This document shows positions 1 to 7,214 of a DNA stretch of 18,383 bases, piece by piece. Position 1 is the stretch's first letter; every line of letters starts with the position of its first letter. The position numbers and the translations under genes were made by a program. The DNA is from Bacteroidales bacterium (lineage in GTDB: Bacteria > Bacteroidota > Bacteroidia > Bacteroidales > JALTDM01). The stretch lies in assembly GCA_027074135.1 (NCBI GenBank), contig JALTDM010000258.1, positions 1 through 18,383 on the forward strand, in the 5' to 3' direction. A model generated the notes under the pieces. The model was not told where the DNA came from. It made no database searches and worked only from the letters and a program-made list of their open reading frames with translations.

Positions 1-1301
1 CTTATCACACTGTCACGATACATTATGTAATTTTTGTATGCAGATATAGATTCTTTATATTTGTGGTTACCGTAATATGCTTCCGACAGGTTTTTATAAA
101 AATCCTTTAAATGGTAAATTGTGTTTATTTCTTTTCCTAGTACAATGGCTTTTTTCAAGTATGATATTGCTCTGTCGTATTGTTTTTGTTTAAGTGCCAT
201 TATGCCTAAATTGCCGTAAGTTATTGCCAGTCCTTCTTTATCGTCAATTTCTTTTGCCAGTTTCAGAGCTTTGTCAAAGTAGTTTTTTGCTTCATCAAAT
301 TTATTTTGTTTGTTAAGTGCAATACCGATATTTAAAGTTGCTGTTTCAATACCGCTAATATCATTCAGTTCTTCGTAAATTTTAAGTGCTTTTGAGTAAT
401 ATTCCAAGGCTTCTTTAGGCAAATCTTGTTGGGTGTAAGCATTTCCTATGTTCATTAGATTTATGGCTATACCGTTTTTATCTCCAAGTTCTTCTTTTAT
501 TTTCAATGCTTTTAAATAATATTCCAGAGCTTTTTTGTAATTTTCCTGGTCGTCATATACCATTCCTATGTTTCCGAGTATTGCGGCTTCTACACGTTTA
601 TTCCCTGTTTGTTCTGCTAATTTTAGTGCTTTAAAATAATTATCCAAGGCTTTTATATAATTCCCATTGTAATAATAAACTATACCTATGTTGGTCAGAT
701 TATTTATAATGCCGGACTTGTTATCTGTTTTTTTATTGATTTTTAGTGCTTTGTGGTAGTAGGAGAGTGCCTTTTTATAGTCATTCTGAATGTAATAAAT
801 TAGCCCTATGTTGCCAAGGTTATTTGCCATTGCTTCTTTATCGCCTATTTTCTTGCTGATGCGGTATGCTTTTAAATAAAAGTTAACTGCTAGGGGGTAA
901 TCTCCTTTTTTGTAATAAATTACCCCAATATTTCCAAGTGTGCCTGCAATACTTTCTTTATCACCGGTTTTTTTGGCAATTTCAATTGAGTTGTTAAAAA
1001 AATCAATTGCTTTGTCATAATTCCCATAAATAAAATAAGTAACTCCTGCTTTACTGTATGCTTCTGTCAAAAGTTTGTATGATTTAAGTTTTTTAGCCAG
1101 TTCTATTGTTTGTTTATAATATTTTATGGCACTGTCAAGCGAGTGGTTTGTATAGAGATATGAAAGTTTTAGCAGGTTTTTTAATTTTATGGTATCTTGT
1201 TTGGTGGAATTTATAATATTTTTCAGGCTGTCAATCTTATTTGCGCTTAATGTATTTAAGATCAGCAGGCTGAATAGAAAAAAATAAAAAAGTCTTTTCA
1301 T
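1..1301 (-). CDS. Secreted/membrane TPR-repeat protein, N-terminal part (3' end beyond window)
   Basis: I translated this frame directly: 433 complete codons stay open from an ATG at 1301-1299 to the left edge, so the gene is truncated at its 3' end by the window. Residues 1-20 are a signal peptide or signal anchor (basic MKR, a hydrophobic stretch, then TLSA). From about residue 38 to the edge lie ten consecutive tetratricopeptide repeats with the core pattern NIGxxYYxxxxYxKALxYYxKALKI. Each repeat is exactly 40 residues, with no insertion or deletion. The last visible residues, YIMYRDSVI, resemble the end of TPR sensor arrays in Bacteroidota, where a coiled coil, a membrane helix and an output domain (histidine kinase, cyclase or LuxR/LytTR helix-turn-helix) usually follow. 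A sensor role is therefore an inference; it could also be a plain TPR scaffold. No neighbour suggests a partner. Confidence 0.9.
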   Translation of the reverse strand, partial: MKRLFYFFLFSLLILNTLSANKIDSLKNIINSTKQDTIKLKNLLKLSYLYTNHSLDSAIKYYKQTIELAKKLKSYKLLTEAYSKAGVTYFIYGNYDKAIDFFNNSIEIAKKTGDKESIAGTLGNIGVIYYKKGDYPLAVNFYLKAYRISKKIGDKEAMANNLGNIGLIYYIQNDYKKALSYYHKALKINKKTDNKSGIINNLTNIGIVYYYNGNYIKALDNYFKALKLAEQTGNKRVEAAILGNIGMVYDDQENYKKALEYYLKALKIKEELGDKNGIAINLMNIGNAYTQQDLPKEALEYYSKALKIYEELNDISGIETATLNIGIALNKQNKFDEAKNYFDKALKLAKEIDDKEGLAITYGNLGIMALKQKQYDRAISYLKKAIVLGKEINTIYHLKDFYKNLSEAYYGNHKYKESISAYKNYIMYRDSVI

Positions 1302-1325
1302 TATTACTCTTTGTGAAATGTATTT

Positions 1326-1333
1326 CAAAAATA
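1326..1333 (-). promoter_or_regulatory. Putative -7 promoter box (TATTTTTG) of the TPR gene
   Basis: On the minus strand the bases read TATTTTTG, a full match to the Bacteroidota -7 consensus TANNTTTG. It lies 24 bases upstream of the TPR gene's ATG at 1301. I see no convincing -33 TTTG at the usual distance, so this rests on the -7 box and its position alone. Confidence 0.45.
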
Positions 1334-1392
1334 CAATTTTTTTTCTGAAATGTTACTTGAAGTAGTTTAAAAGCGTGAAATGAATTATGAAA

Positions 1393-1422
1393 CAACATCG
1401 GGATTGCATAGACCCGATGTTG
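1393..1422 (-). terminator. Hairpin terminator after the nitroreductase gene
   Basis: A perfect 10-bp inverted repeat (CAACATCGGG at 1393-1402, CCCGATGTTG at 1413-1422) encloses a 10-base loop. It starts 10 bases past the nitroreductase stop codon. The T-tract following it on the minus strand is weak (TTTCAT), so termination efficiency is uncertain, but the position between two co-directional genes fits a terminator. Confidence 0.6.
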
Positions 1423-1431
1423 CTTTTGTTG

Positions 1432-2175
1432 TTACTTGATAAACTTCTGCTCTTTTAATGTTTTCAATAGTTTTTCGGAGAAAAATTCGTTGTCTTCTTT
1501 TTTGTATCTGACTTCCGCAAATACTTGTGCTAGGTTTTCTTTCCCGTTTTCTTCCACAAACTTTTTGTAAACGGGATTGTTTTCTTTTTCGTGGTAAATA
1601 TCGTTTATTTTATCTGCCGAATAATCGGTGTACACTTCGTAATGAACTACACCATCAAGAGGCAACCTGTCTGTTAGTGGCGGGTCTTCGTCGGGATAAC
1701 CAAGTGCAATTGTGGTTACAGGCATCACAAGTTCGGGCAGGTGTAATATGTCTATCAATTCGTCGGCCATGTATGTTGTTGTGCCGAGATAGCAAATTCC
1801 AAGACCTTTGTCTTCGGCGGCAAGTGCCACATTTTGTGAGGCAAGCAAGGCGTCTATTGAAGCAGTGTAAAATGACAAAAAGTTGTCGTATCCTGCATTG
1901 GCATTACGCAATTTGCACCATTTGGTAAATCTGTTGAAGTCTGCACAAAAAGTGAGAATTACAGGTGCTTGCAACACCATATCTTGCTTAAAATGTACTT
2001 CCCATAGTTTCTTTTTGAGGCATTCGTCTGTGGAAACTATTATGCTGTAAACCTGCATATTGCCTGTTGTAGAGGCTCGTGTACCCGCTGTTAAAATTTC
2101 TTCCAATGTTTGATCGTCAATAGGCTTATTTTTGAACTTCCTTATGCTTTTATGTTTCAATATTGTTTCAATCAT
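1432..2175 (-). CDS. Nitroreductase family protein (NfsA/FRP-like flavin oxidoreductase)
   Basis: This 247-residue protein belongs to the FMN-dependent nitroreductase fold, whose members reduce nitro compounds, quinones or flavins with NAD(P)H in the cytoplasm. Visible family features are the N-terminal SIRKF segment that binds the FMN phosphate (about residues 10-14), the R-A-S-T-T-G-N-M-Q stretch in the place of the usual PTxxNxQ flavin contact, and the mid-protein ALAAEDKGLGICYLGT block followed by PVTTIALGYPDEDPP. The pattern resembles the NfsA/flavin reductase P branch, but the natural substrate cannot be told. I chose the ATG at 2175: MIETILKHKSIRKF is the usual start of the family, and a -7 promoter box lies between it and the upstream TTG at 2220. 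It is divergent from the epimerase gene and ends at a hairpin. No sign of transfer or damage. Confidence 0.9.
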   Translation of the reverse strand: MIETILKHKSIRKFKNKPIDDQTLEEILTAGTRASTTGNMQVYSIIVSTDECLKKKLWEVHFKQDMVLQAPVILTFCADFNRFTKWCKLRNANAGYDNFLSFYTASIDALLASQNVALAAEDKGLGICYLGTTTYMADELIDILHLPELVMPVTTIALGYPDEDPPLTDRLPLDGVVHYEVYTDYSADKINDIYHEKENNPVYKKFVEENGKENLAQVFAEVRYKKEDNEFFSEKLLKTLKEQKFIK

Positions 2176-2198
2176 AACGAAATAAGTTTTATTTTTGC

Positions 2199-2206
2199 CA
2201 AAAGTA
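2199..2206 (-). promoter_or_regulatory. Putative -7 promoter box (TACTTTTG) of the nitroreductase gene
   Basis: On the minus strand the bases read TACTTTTG, a full match to TANNTTTG. The box is 23 bases upstream of the ATG at 2175, giving a short leader, and it decides the start: translation from the in-frame TTG at 2220 would begin upstream of the promoter. No -33 element at proper spacing is evident. Confidence 0.45.
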
Positions 2207-2252
2207 ACAAGGATTTTCAAATCTTTTTATACAATTATCATTTTTTGATTTT

Positions 2253-3311
2253 ATGCAGAAAATTTTGGTAACAGGAACGGCGGGTTTTATAGGCTTTCAC
2301 TTGGTTAATTACTTGTGCAACAAAGGTTATGATGTTTGGGGAATTGATGATATAAATGACTATTATGATGTAAAATTAAAATACGACAGACTCACAGAAG
2401 CCGGTATTGATATTGAAAAAATAGAATACGGCAAGCCTGTTGAGAGTAAAAAGTTAAATTATACATTCGTTAAACTTTCTATAGAAGACAAAGAAAATCT
2501 TTTTAACATTTTTGATGCAGTAAAGCCCGATTATGTCGTAAATCTTGCGGCACAGGCGGGTGTGCGTTACAGTCTTGAAAATCCTTATGCATATATTGAA
2601 AACAACATCGCGGGGTTTTTGAATGTGTTGGAAGGGATAAGGCATTATGTGCCGGCTTTAAAGCATTTTGTATTTGCAAGCAGTTCAAGTGTTTACGGGC
2701 TCAACCGCAAGTATCCGTTGTCGGTAAAAGATAATGTGGACCACCCGGTGAGTTTATATGCTGCAACAAAAAAGAGTAACGAACTCATTGCTCATACATA
2801 CAGTTATTTGTACGGTATCCCTACAACAGGGTTAAGATTTTTTACGGTTTACGGACCTTGGGGCAGACCGGATATGGCTTTGTTTTTGTTTACAAAAAAA
2901 ATTTTGGCAGGAGAGCCCATTGATGTTTACAACAACGGAAATATGGTGCGCGATTTTACATACATTGACGATATTGTGAGAGGTGTGGAAAAGGTTTTGT
3001 TCAATCCTGCAAAACCTAATAAAAATTGGACCGGCGAAGTACCAGATTCATCAACTTCCATAGCTCCGTATAAGATTTTAAACATTGGTAACTCTCAACC
3101 TGTAAGGTTACTTGATTTTATAGAAGTGTTAGAAAAAAAACTCGGAAAAAAGGCAATAAAAAATTTTATGCCTATGCAGCCGGGTGATGTTGAAAAAACA
3201 CATGCCGATGTTACTGAATTGATTAATGAATACGGTTATAAACCGTCAACGGGTGTAGAAGAAGGTATAAGAAAGTTTGTTGAGTGGTATAAAAAATATT
3301 ATAATTGTTAG
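2253..3311 (+). CDS. NAD-dependent epimerase, probable UDP-glucuronate 4-epimerase
   Basis: This 352-residue protein is an extended short-chain dehydrogenase/reductase of the sugar-nucleotide epimerase type, the expected full length. It shows the Rossmann glycine motif GTAGFIG at residues 8-14, the serine-rich strand ASSSSVYG (about 142-149), the catalytic Y169-x3-K173 pair, and the substrate-side block FFTVYGPWGRPDMA followed by RDFTYIDDIV. The early DDINDYYDVKLKYDRL segment and the long insertion before NLAAQAGVRYS are characteristic of UDP-glucuronate 4-epimerases (CapI/LspL type), which make UDP-galacturonate for capsule or lipopolysaccharide. Exact specificity within the family is inferred. 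The gene starts 77 bases from the divergent nitroreductase and lacks a clear -7 box. Its final Asn-Cys-stop codons lie inside an AT-rich repeat. Confidence 0.88.
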   Translation: MQKILVTGTAGFIGFHLVNYLCNKGYDVWGIDDINDYYDVKLKYDRLTEAGIDIEKIEYGKPVESKKLNYTFVKLSIEDKENLFNIFDAVKPDYVVNLAAQAGVRYSLENPYAYIENNIAGFLNVLEGIRHYVPALKHFVFASSSSVYGLNRKYPLSVKDNVDHPVSLYAATKKSNELIAHTYSYLYGIPTTGLRFFTVYGPWGRPDMALFLFTKKILAGEPIDVYNNGNMVRDFTYIDDIVRGVEKVLFNPAKPNKNWTGEVPDSSTSIAPYKILNIGNSQPVRLLDFIEVLEKKLGKKAIKNFMPMQPGDVEKTHADVTELINEYGYKPSTGVEEGIRKFVEWYKKYYNC

Positions 3312-3392
3312 TGGTTAATTGTTAATGGTTAGTTGTTAGTTCTGAATGTGCTAATTTGTAAATGTGTTAATTGTTCAATGAGATAATTAATT
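3302..3392 (+). repeat. AT-rich intergenic repeat array A (14-bp and 16-bp units)
   Basis: Three 14-bp units run head to tail at 3302-3315 (TAATTGTTAGTGGT), 3316-3329 and 3330-3343. One base later come three 16-bp units at 3345, 3361 and 3377, the first two starting AATGTG and the third AATGAG, each followed by NTAATT. The first 14-bp unit overlaps the epimerase stop codon (3309-3311). A related array occurs at 7207-7261. The rest of this 157-bp gap (3393-3468) holds no gene; TATATTTA at 3448-3455 is an imperfect -7 box for the next gene. Confidence 0.75.
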
Positions 3393-3468
3393 TCTAATTA
3401 GCATCTACAAAAATTTTTCTCAACTGAGGGAAATGAACTTTAGGGTGTATATTTAAAAACAAAATAAT

Positions 3469-3969
3469 ATGAAAAAAATAATTTCAACTTTTTCGGTAGT
3501 TTTAATTTTCTTGCTTTCAGCAATGAGTGTTTATGCTCAAGATTATGACCTTGAGGGTGTAATCAAACTTACAGATTTACAACAAGAACCGTTTTCTAAA
3601 TGGTTTAACGAAAATTATGCTGCTGCTCATCCAGATGATGCGGTTTTGTCAAAAATTAAGCCCTTGCTAAAAGATAAAAAGATAACTATTGTAATGGGTA
3701 CTTGGTGTGGCGACAGCAAGATGTGGGTGCCGTATTTTTTCAGAATACTGGACTTGATGAATTATGACGACGAAGATGTTAAAATCATTGCATTGGACAG
3801 GGACAAAACAGCAGACGGTGTGGATATGTCAAAATACAAAATAGAAAGGATACCTACATTTATTATTTATGACAAAAGCGGGAAGGAACTCGGCAGGATT
3901 GTAGAATCCCCGCGGTATTCACTAGAAAAAGATTTGCTGGAAATATTGAACAAAGATGCCAAAGAATAG
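3469..3969 (+). CDS. Exported thioredoxin-fold protein with a single-cysteine CGDS motif
   Basis: This 166-residue protein has a clear signal peptide (MKKI, hydrophobic core, SVYA then Q24), so it should act in the periplasm. The rest fits a thioredoxin fold: beta strand ITIVMGTWC leading to the active-site segment WCGDS (C80-G-D-S83), and a cis-proline in RIPTFIIYD (P129). The second active-site cysteine is Ser83 where classical thioredoxins have Cys, so a dithiol exchange cycle is not possible at this site; a monothiol or peroxidase-like role, or a structural one, is more likely. WCGDS followed by a VP pair recurs in Bacteroidota thioredoxin family proteins as I recall them. The 3' end overlaps trmH by 14 bases, so it probably heads the operon down to 7214. 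Confidence 0.85.
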   Translation: MKKIISTFSVVLIFLLSAMSVYAQDYDLEGVIKLTDLQQEPFSKWFNENYAAAHPDDAVLSKIKPLLKDKKITIVMGTWCGDSKMWVPYFFRILDLMNYDDEDVKIIALDRDKTADGVDMSKYKIERIPTFIIYDKSGKELGRIVESPRYSLEKDLLEILNKDAKE

Positions 3970-4519
3970 AAAATTACTGAACGAAGAACTCGGACGCAAA
4001 AGCATAGAAGATTTTAAGAAAAGCAAGAAGATTCCCGTTGTTTTGGTTTTGGATAATATCCGCAGTGCTTTGAATGTAGGTTCGGCATTCAGAACGGCGG
4101 ATGCTTTTTTGGTGGAAAAGATTTATTTGTGCGGACTTACCACTACGCCTGAAATAAATCTCAAAGAAATTCATAAAACAGCCCTTGGTTCCGAGCAGTC
4201 TGTTGATTGGGAACACGCTAACGATACAGTTGAATTGGTAAAGAGGCTGAAAAAGCAAGATTATGTGATTGCTTCGGTAGAGCAAGCCGAAAAAAAAGTG
4301 TTTTTGGATAATTTTGAACCGCAAGAAGATGCAAAGTATGCTTTTGTGTTCGGCAATGAGATAAAGGGTGTAATGCAAGAAGTGGTTGATTTGAGTGATG
4401 TTGTGCTTGAGATACCTCAAATGGGACATAAGCATTCTTTTAATATTTCCGTATCGGTAGGTATGGTGATGTGGCATTATGCCTGCAAAATGAGAATTTT
4501 TGATAAATATGGTAAATAG
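3956..4519 (+). CDS. TrmH/SpoU family RNA 2'-O-methyltransferase
   Basis: This 187-residue protein is a single-domain SPOUT methyltransferase that would transfer a methyl group from S-adenosylmethionine to a ribose 2'-hydroxyl in tRNA or rRNA. All three family motifs are present: motif 1 NIRSALNVGSAFRTAD (34-49, with Asn34 and catalytic Arg46), motif 2 FGNEIKGV (132-139), and motif 3 IPQMGHKHSFNISVS (153-167) forming the trefoil-knot cofactor site. There is no N-terminal L30e-like RNA-binding domain, so it is closer to compact TrmH/TrmL-type enzymes than to RlmB; the target nucleotide is not predictable. The ATG lies inside the 3' end of the thioredoxin-like gene (14-base overlap), and its own end overlaps the glycosyltransferase start by 11 bases, implying translational coupling. 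Confidence 0.9.
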   Translation: MPKNRKLLNEELGRKSIEDFKKSKKIPVVLVLDNIRSALNVGSAFRTADAFLVEKIYLCGLTTTPEINLKEIHKTALGSEQSVDWEHANDTVELVKRLKKQDYVIASVEQAEKKVFLDNFEPQEDAKYAFVFGNEIKGVMQEVVDLSDVVLEIPQMGHKHSFNISVSVGMVMWHYACKMRIFDKYGK

Positions 4520-5648
4520 AGTAGTGATTTTGGGTCCTGCATATCCGTTGCGGGGTGGCATTGCAGATTTTAATCAAGCGTTGTGTGCGGGTTACTTAAA
4601 AAAAGGAATTGATTGTAAAATTGTATCTTTTTCGATGCAGTATCCGTCGTTGTTGTTTCCCGGGCAAACGCAATATGTTCCCGAAGGTACACCAAAACCG
4701 GATATGGAAATTTTCCCATTGCTTAATTCGATGAATCCGCTTACTTGGGGTACGACTGCAAAAAAAATTAAATCTTTCAAGCCTGACTATGTAGTGTCGT
4801 CTTACTGGTTGCCGCTTACGGGTTATTCTATGGCAAAGGTGCTGAAAAAAATAAAAAAAGAAATTACTACTATATCGTTGGCACACAATATTATACCGCA
4901 CCAAAAAATGCCTTTTGACAATGAGATTACAAAGTTTTATGTAAAGCAGAATCGCGGTTTTGTGGTGCTGTCTGATGCTGTTTCTAGAGATTTGGATAAG
5001 TTTAATGACAAGGTTCCGCGTATTGTTGTCCCGCATCCTGTTTACGACATTTTCGGTAGTCCCGTGACAAAGCAAGAGGCATTGCAGAAGTTGGGGCTTC
5101 AAGACGGAAATTATGTGTTGTTTTTCGGTATTATCAAGCCGTATAAAGGGCTGAGATATTTGTTGCAAGCCTTTGCCACGAAGGAAATTAAGCAGTCGGG
5201 TGTGAAACTGATTATTGCAGGAGAATTTTACGAAGACGACAAGCCGTATAAAGAACTATTAGATAAACTTGGCATAGCCGACCGTGTGATTTTGCACGAC
5301 AGGTTTATTCCTAACAATGATGTGAAATATTATTTTTCTGCCACAGATGTAGTAGTGCAGCCGTATTTGTCTGCTACACAGAGTGGTATAACACAAGTTG
5401 CTTACAATTTCGGCAAGCCGATGATAGTTACCGATGTGGGCGGGTTAAAGGAAATTGTGATAGACGGTAAAACTGGTTTTGTTGTGCCGAAGGAAAACCC
5501 GCAAGCATTGGCTAGTGCAATTACGGAATTTTACAAAGTAAGGCAGGTCGTCAATTTTGAGGCTAATGTGCTAGAGGCAAAAAAGAAATACAGTTGGGAC
5601 AGTTTTACCTGTAAGGTGAATGATTTGTATGAAGAGGTTAGACTTTGA
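4509..5648 (+). CDS. Glycosyltransferase family 4 protein
   Basis: This 379-residue protein has the two-domain GT-B layout. The N-terminal nucleotide-fold loop GPAYPLRGGIADF (about 9-21) is the glycine-rich acceptor loop common in Bacteroidota GT4 enzymes. The C-terminal half holds FFGIIKPYKG (about 205-214) and the donor-binding region SATQSGI through VTDVGGLKEIV (about 288-317). The usual first acidic residue of the GT4 EX7E motif is not obvious, as the segment reads SATQSGITQVAY; the later GGLKE glutamate is present. It probably adds a sugar to an envelope glycan on the cytoplasmic face; donor and acceptor are unknown. I chose the ATG at 4509 over the TTG at 4500; it overlaps the upstream gene by 11 bases. 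Its 3' end overlaps the radical SAM gene. Confidence 0.9.
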   Translation: MVNRVVILGPAYPLRGGIADFNQALCAGYLKKGIDCKIVSFSMQYPSLLFPGQTQYVPEGTPKPDMEIFPLLNSMNPLTWGTTAKKIKSFKPDYVVSSYWLPLTGYSMAKVLKKIKKEITTISLAHNIIPHQKMPFDNEITKFYVKQNRGFVVLSDAVSRDLDKFNDKVPRIVVPHPVYDIFGSPVTKQEALQKLGLQDGNYVLFFGIIKPYKGLRYLLQAFATKEIKQSGVKLIIAGEFYEDDKPYKELLDKLGIADRVILHDRFIPNNDVKYYFSATDVVVQPYLSATQSGITQVAYNFGKPMIVTDVGGLKEIVIDGKTGFVVPKENPQALASAITEFYKVRQVVNFEANVLEAKKKYSWDSFTCKVNDLYEEVRL

Positions 5649-6558
5649 CAGGGAGTTGGCAAGTTGTAAGGTTTGTCCGCACAGTTGCGGCACAAACAGG
5701 CTTGAATCGGCAAAAGGGAGTTTTTGCAATACGGATGCCGGCTACAATATTTCTTCCATTACGCTGCACAGAGGCGAAGAGCCTGCCGTAAACGGAGAAA
5801 ATGGTGTTTGCAACATATTTTTTTCGCATTGCAATATGCAGTGTATCTATTGCCAAAATTACCAAATAAGCAAAAACTCACAAACGCAATTAGTCCGCAA
5901 GTATGATTTGGAAAGCGTTGTGCAAGAAGTTGTCGGGTGTCTGAAAAGAAATGATACTTATAGAGTAGGATTTGTTTCGCCTTCGCATAATTTAATGCAG
6001 GTAATACGGCTTACAGAGGAGATTAGAAAAAAGTTCGGAGATATTATAACCGTTTATAATACAAATGCTTACGAAAAGCCGGAATACATCAGAAAGTTAA
6101 AGGGATACATCAATATTTTTCTGCCTGACTTCAAGTATTTTTACAATGATTTGGGGCTAAAGTATTCCAAGGTGAAAAATTATTTTGATTATGCTTCGGC
6201 TTCTATAGATGAAATGGTGAAAATTGCAGGAAAGCCTGTATTTGACATAAACGGATATATGCTGTCGGGAGTAATTATCCGTCATCTTATTTTGCCCGGA
6301 GAGGTTGATAATTCGCTGCAAGTTCTGGAGTGTATAGCAAACACTTGGGGGAGTGATGTGTACTTGTCGCTTATGGCACAATATTATCCGGTACTTAAAG
6401 TCAAATATAAAAATTTAAACAGAAAGCTAACCGAAGAGGAATACAATATTGTGGTAAGCAAGGTTTTTGAGCTAGGATTTGAAAACGGGTGGATTCAAGA
6501 ATTGGGGAGTGCAGAACATTATTTGCCTGATTTTGAGAAGAAAATTCCATTTAAATAA
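5629..6558 (+). CDS. Radical SAM protein, PflX-like (COG1313 type)
   Basis: This 309-residue protein carries the radical SAM cluster motif CNMQCIYC (CX3CX2C, Cys68, Cys72, Cys75) followed by QNYQIS, matching PflA-like activating enzymes. Before it is an extra cysteine set, Cys13, Cys16, Cys20 and Cys33 in CKVCPHSCGTNR and GSFC, plus Cys61, and an HRGEEPAVNGENG block typical of the PflX/COG1313 group. That group resembles pyruvate formate-lyase activase, but its substrate is unestablished to my knowledge. No glycyl radical enzyme is visible nearby. The N-terminal cysteines could hold zinc or a further iron-sulfur cluster. An alternative ATG at 5620 would add three residues; I prefer 5629. The start overlaps the glycosyltransferase by 20 bases; the HAD gene follows after 11 bases, so it is inside an operon. 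Confidence 0.85.
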   Translation: MKRLDFDRELASCKVCPHSCGTNRLESAKGSFCNTDAGYNISSITLHRGEEPAVNGENGVCNIFFSHCNMQCIYCQNYQISKNSQTQLVRKYDLESVVQEVVGCLKRNDTYRVGFVSPSHNLMQVIRLTEEIRKKFGDIITVYNTNAYEKPEYIRKLKGYINIFLPDFKYFYNDLGLKYSKVKNYFDYASASIDEMVKIAGKPVFDINGYMLSGVIIRHLILPGEVDNSLQVLECIANTWGSDVYLSLMAQYYPVLKVKYKNLNRKLTEEEYNIVVSKVFELGFENGWIQELGSAEHYLPDFEKKIPFK

Positions 6559-6569
6559 AACTTTTACTT

Positions 6570-7214
6570 ATGATAACAAAAAATCTTAAAGCCATAATTT
6601 TTGATATGAACGGGGTGTTGATAGACAGCAACACTTTTAATGCGAATTTGTTCCGTGAGATTTTTGGCAGCTATAGTAAAGAAGCAGGTGAAAAAGCGGC
6701 TTATCATTACTTGCACAATGGCGGCATACCGCGAAAAAAGAGGATGGAGTTGTACTTGCGTGAGTTTGCCGGTGTTGAGCCAACACAAGAGGAAGTACAA
6801 AAAGTGCTTGACAAGTTTTCGGAATTGCTGAACAAAAGAATTGATGAAATATCACTGAAGCATAATGTGCGTGAGGTATTGAAAGATAAGTACGGCAGTT
6901 GTCTGCTTTTTGTGTCATCAGGAGCACTGGTGCAAGATGCAAAGCGGATTTTGGAAGCAAAAGGGATTTTAAAGTATTTCAAGGAAGTTTACGGGTCGCC
7001 CCATTCAAAAGATAAGCATATTGTGGAAATTTTGGAGAAATATGGCTTAAAAAACGACAAAGTACTTTTTATCGGTGATTCCATTCATGATAAAGAGGCG
7101 GCATACAAAACGGGAGTTCATTTTATTGGTATGATAACAGAGGAAAATACTTGGGAAGGCTATGATATTCCGGTATTGGTAGATATTGGTGAACTAATGG
7201 AGTTTAGCTGTTAA
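6570..7214 (+). CDS. HAD-superfamily hydrolase with DMNGV nucleophile motif
   Basis: This 214-residue protein is a subfamily I HAD (haloacid dehalogenase-like) protein with a helical cap, the normal length for sugar-phosphate phosphatases. Motif I is FDMNGVLIDS with nucleophile Asp12, motif II is FVSSGA (Ser116 or Ser117), motif III Lys is in HSKDKH (Lys147 or Lys149), and motif IV is FIGDSIHDKEAA (Asp170, Asp174) binding magnesium. In most HAD phosphatases the residue two after the nucleophile is Asp, the general acid/base; here the codon is AAC, Asn14. That may slow or change the reaction, although DxNGV variants exist elsewhere. The substrate is unknown. The gene is last in the cluster, 11 bases after the radical SAM gene, and its Cys-stop lies in the second AT-rich repeat. 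Confidence 0.85.
   Translation: MITKNLKAIIFDMNGVLIDSNTFNANLFREIFGSYSKEAGEKAAYHYLHNGGIPRKKRMELYLREFAGVEPTQEEVQKVLDKFSELLNKRIDEISLKHNVREVLKDKYGSCLLFVSSGALVQDAKRILEAKGILKYFKEVYGSPHSKDKHIVEILEKYGLKNDKVLFIGDSIHDKEAAYKTGVHFIGMITEENTWEGYDIPVLVDIGELMEFSC

Noticed and set aside
1527..1928. Plus-strand open frame of 133 codons opposite the nitroreductase
   Set aside because: Composition rich in Cys, Arg and Leu without domain logic; the minus-strand nitroreductase explains the region.
3302..3392. CRISPR array
   Set aside because: Units are only 14-16 bp, contiguous without spacers, and no cas gene is present.
3974..4561. Long open frame on the minus strand (about 195 codons) opposite trmH
   Set aside because: It lies fully opposite a gene with all SpoU motifs, has no recognisable domain, is rich in His, Ile and Phe as antisense of AT-rich coding DNA often is, and has no promoter.
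4596..5168. Long open frame on the minus strand (about 190 codons) opposite the GT4 gene
   Set aside because: Antisense shadow of a well-supported glycosyltransferase; no family match and atypical Arg/His-rich composition.
4509..7214. A dedicated capsule or natural-product biosynthesis cluster
   Set aside because: Only one glycosyltransferase and one epimerase are present, with no flippase, polymerase or chain-length regulator, and RNA-modification genes are mixed in; a general operon is a simpler reading.
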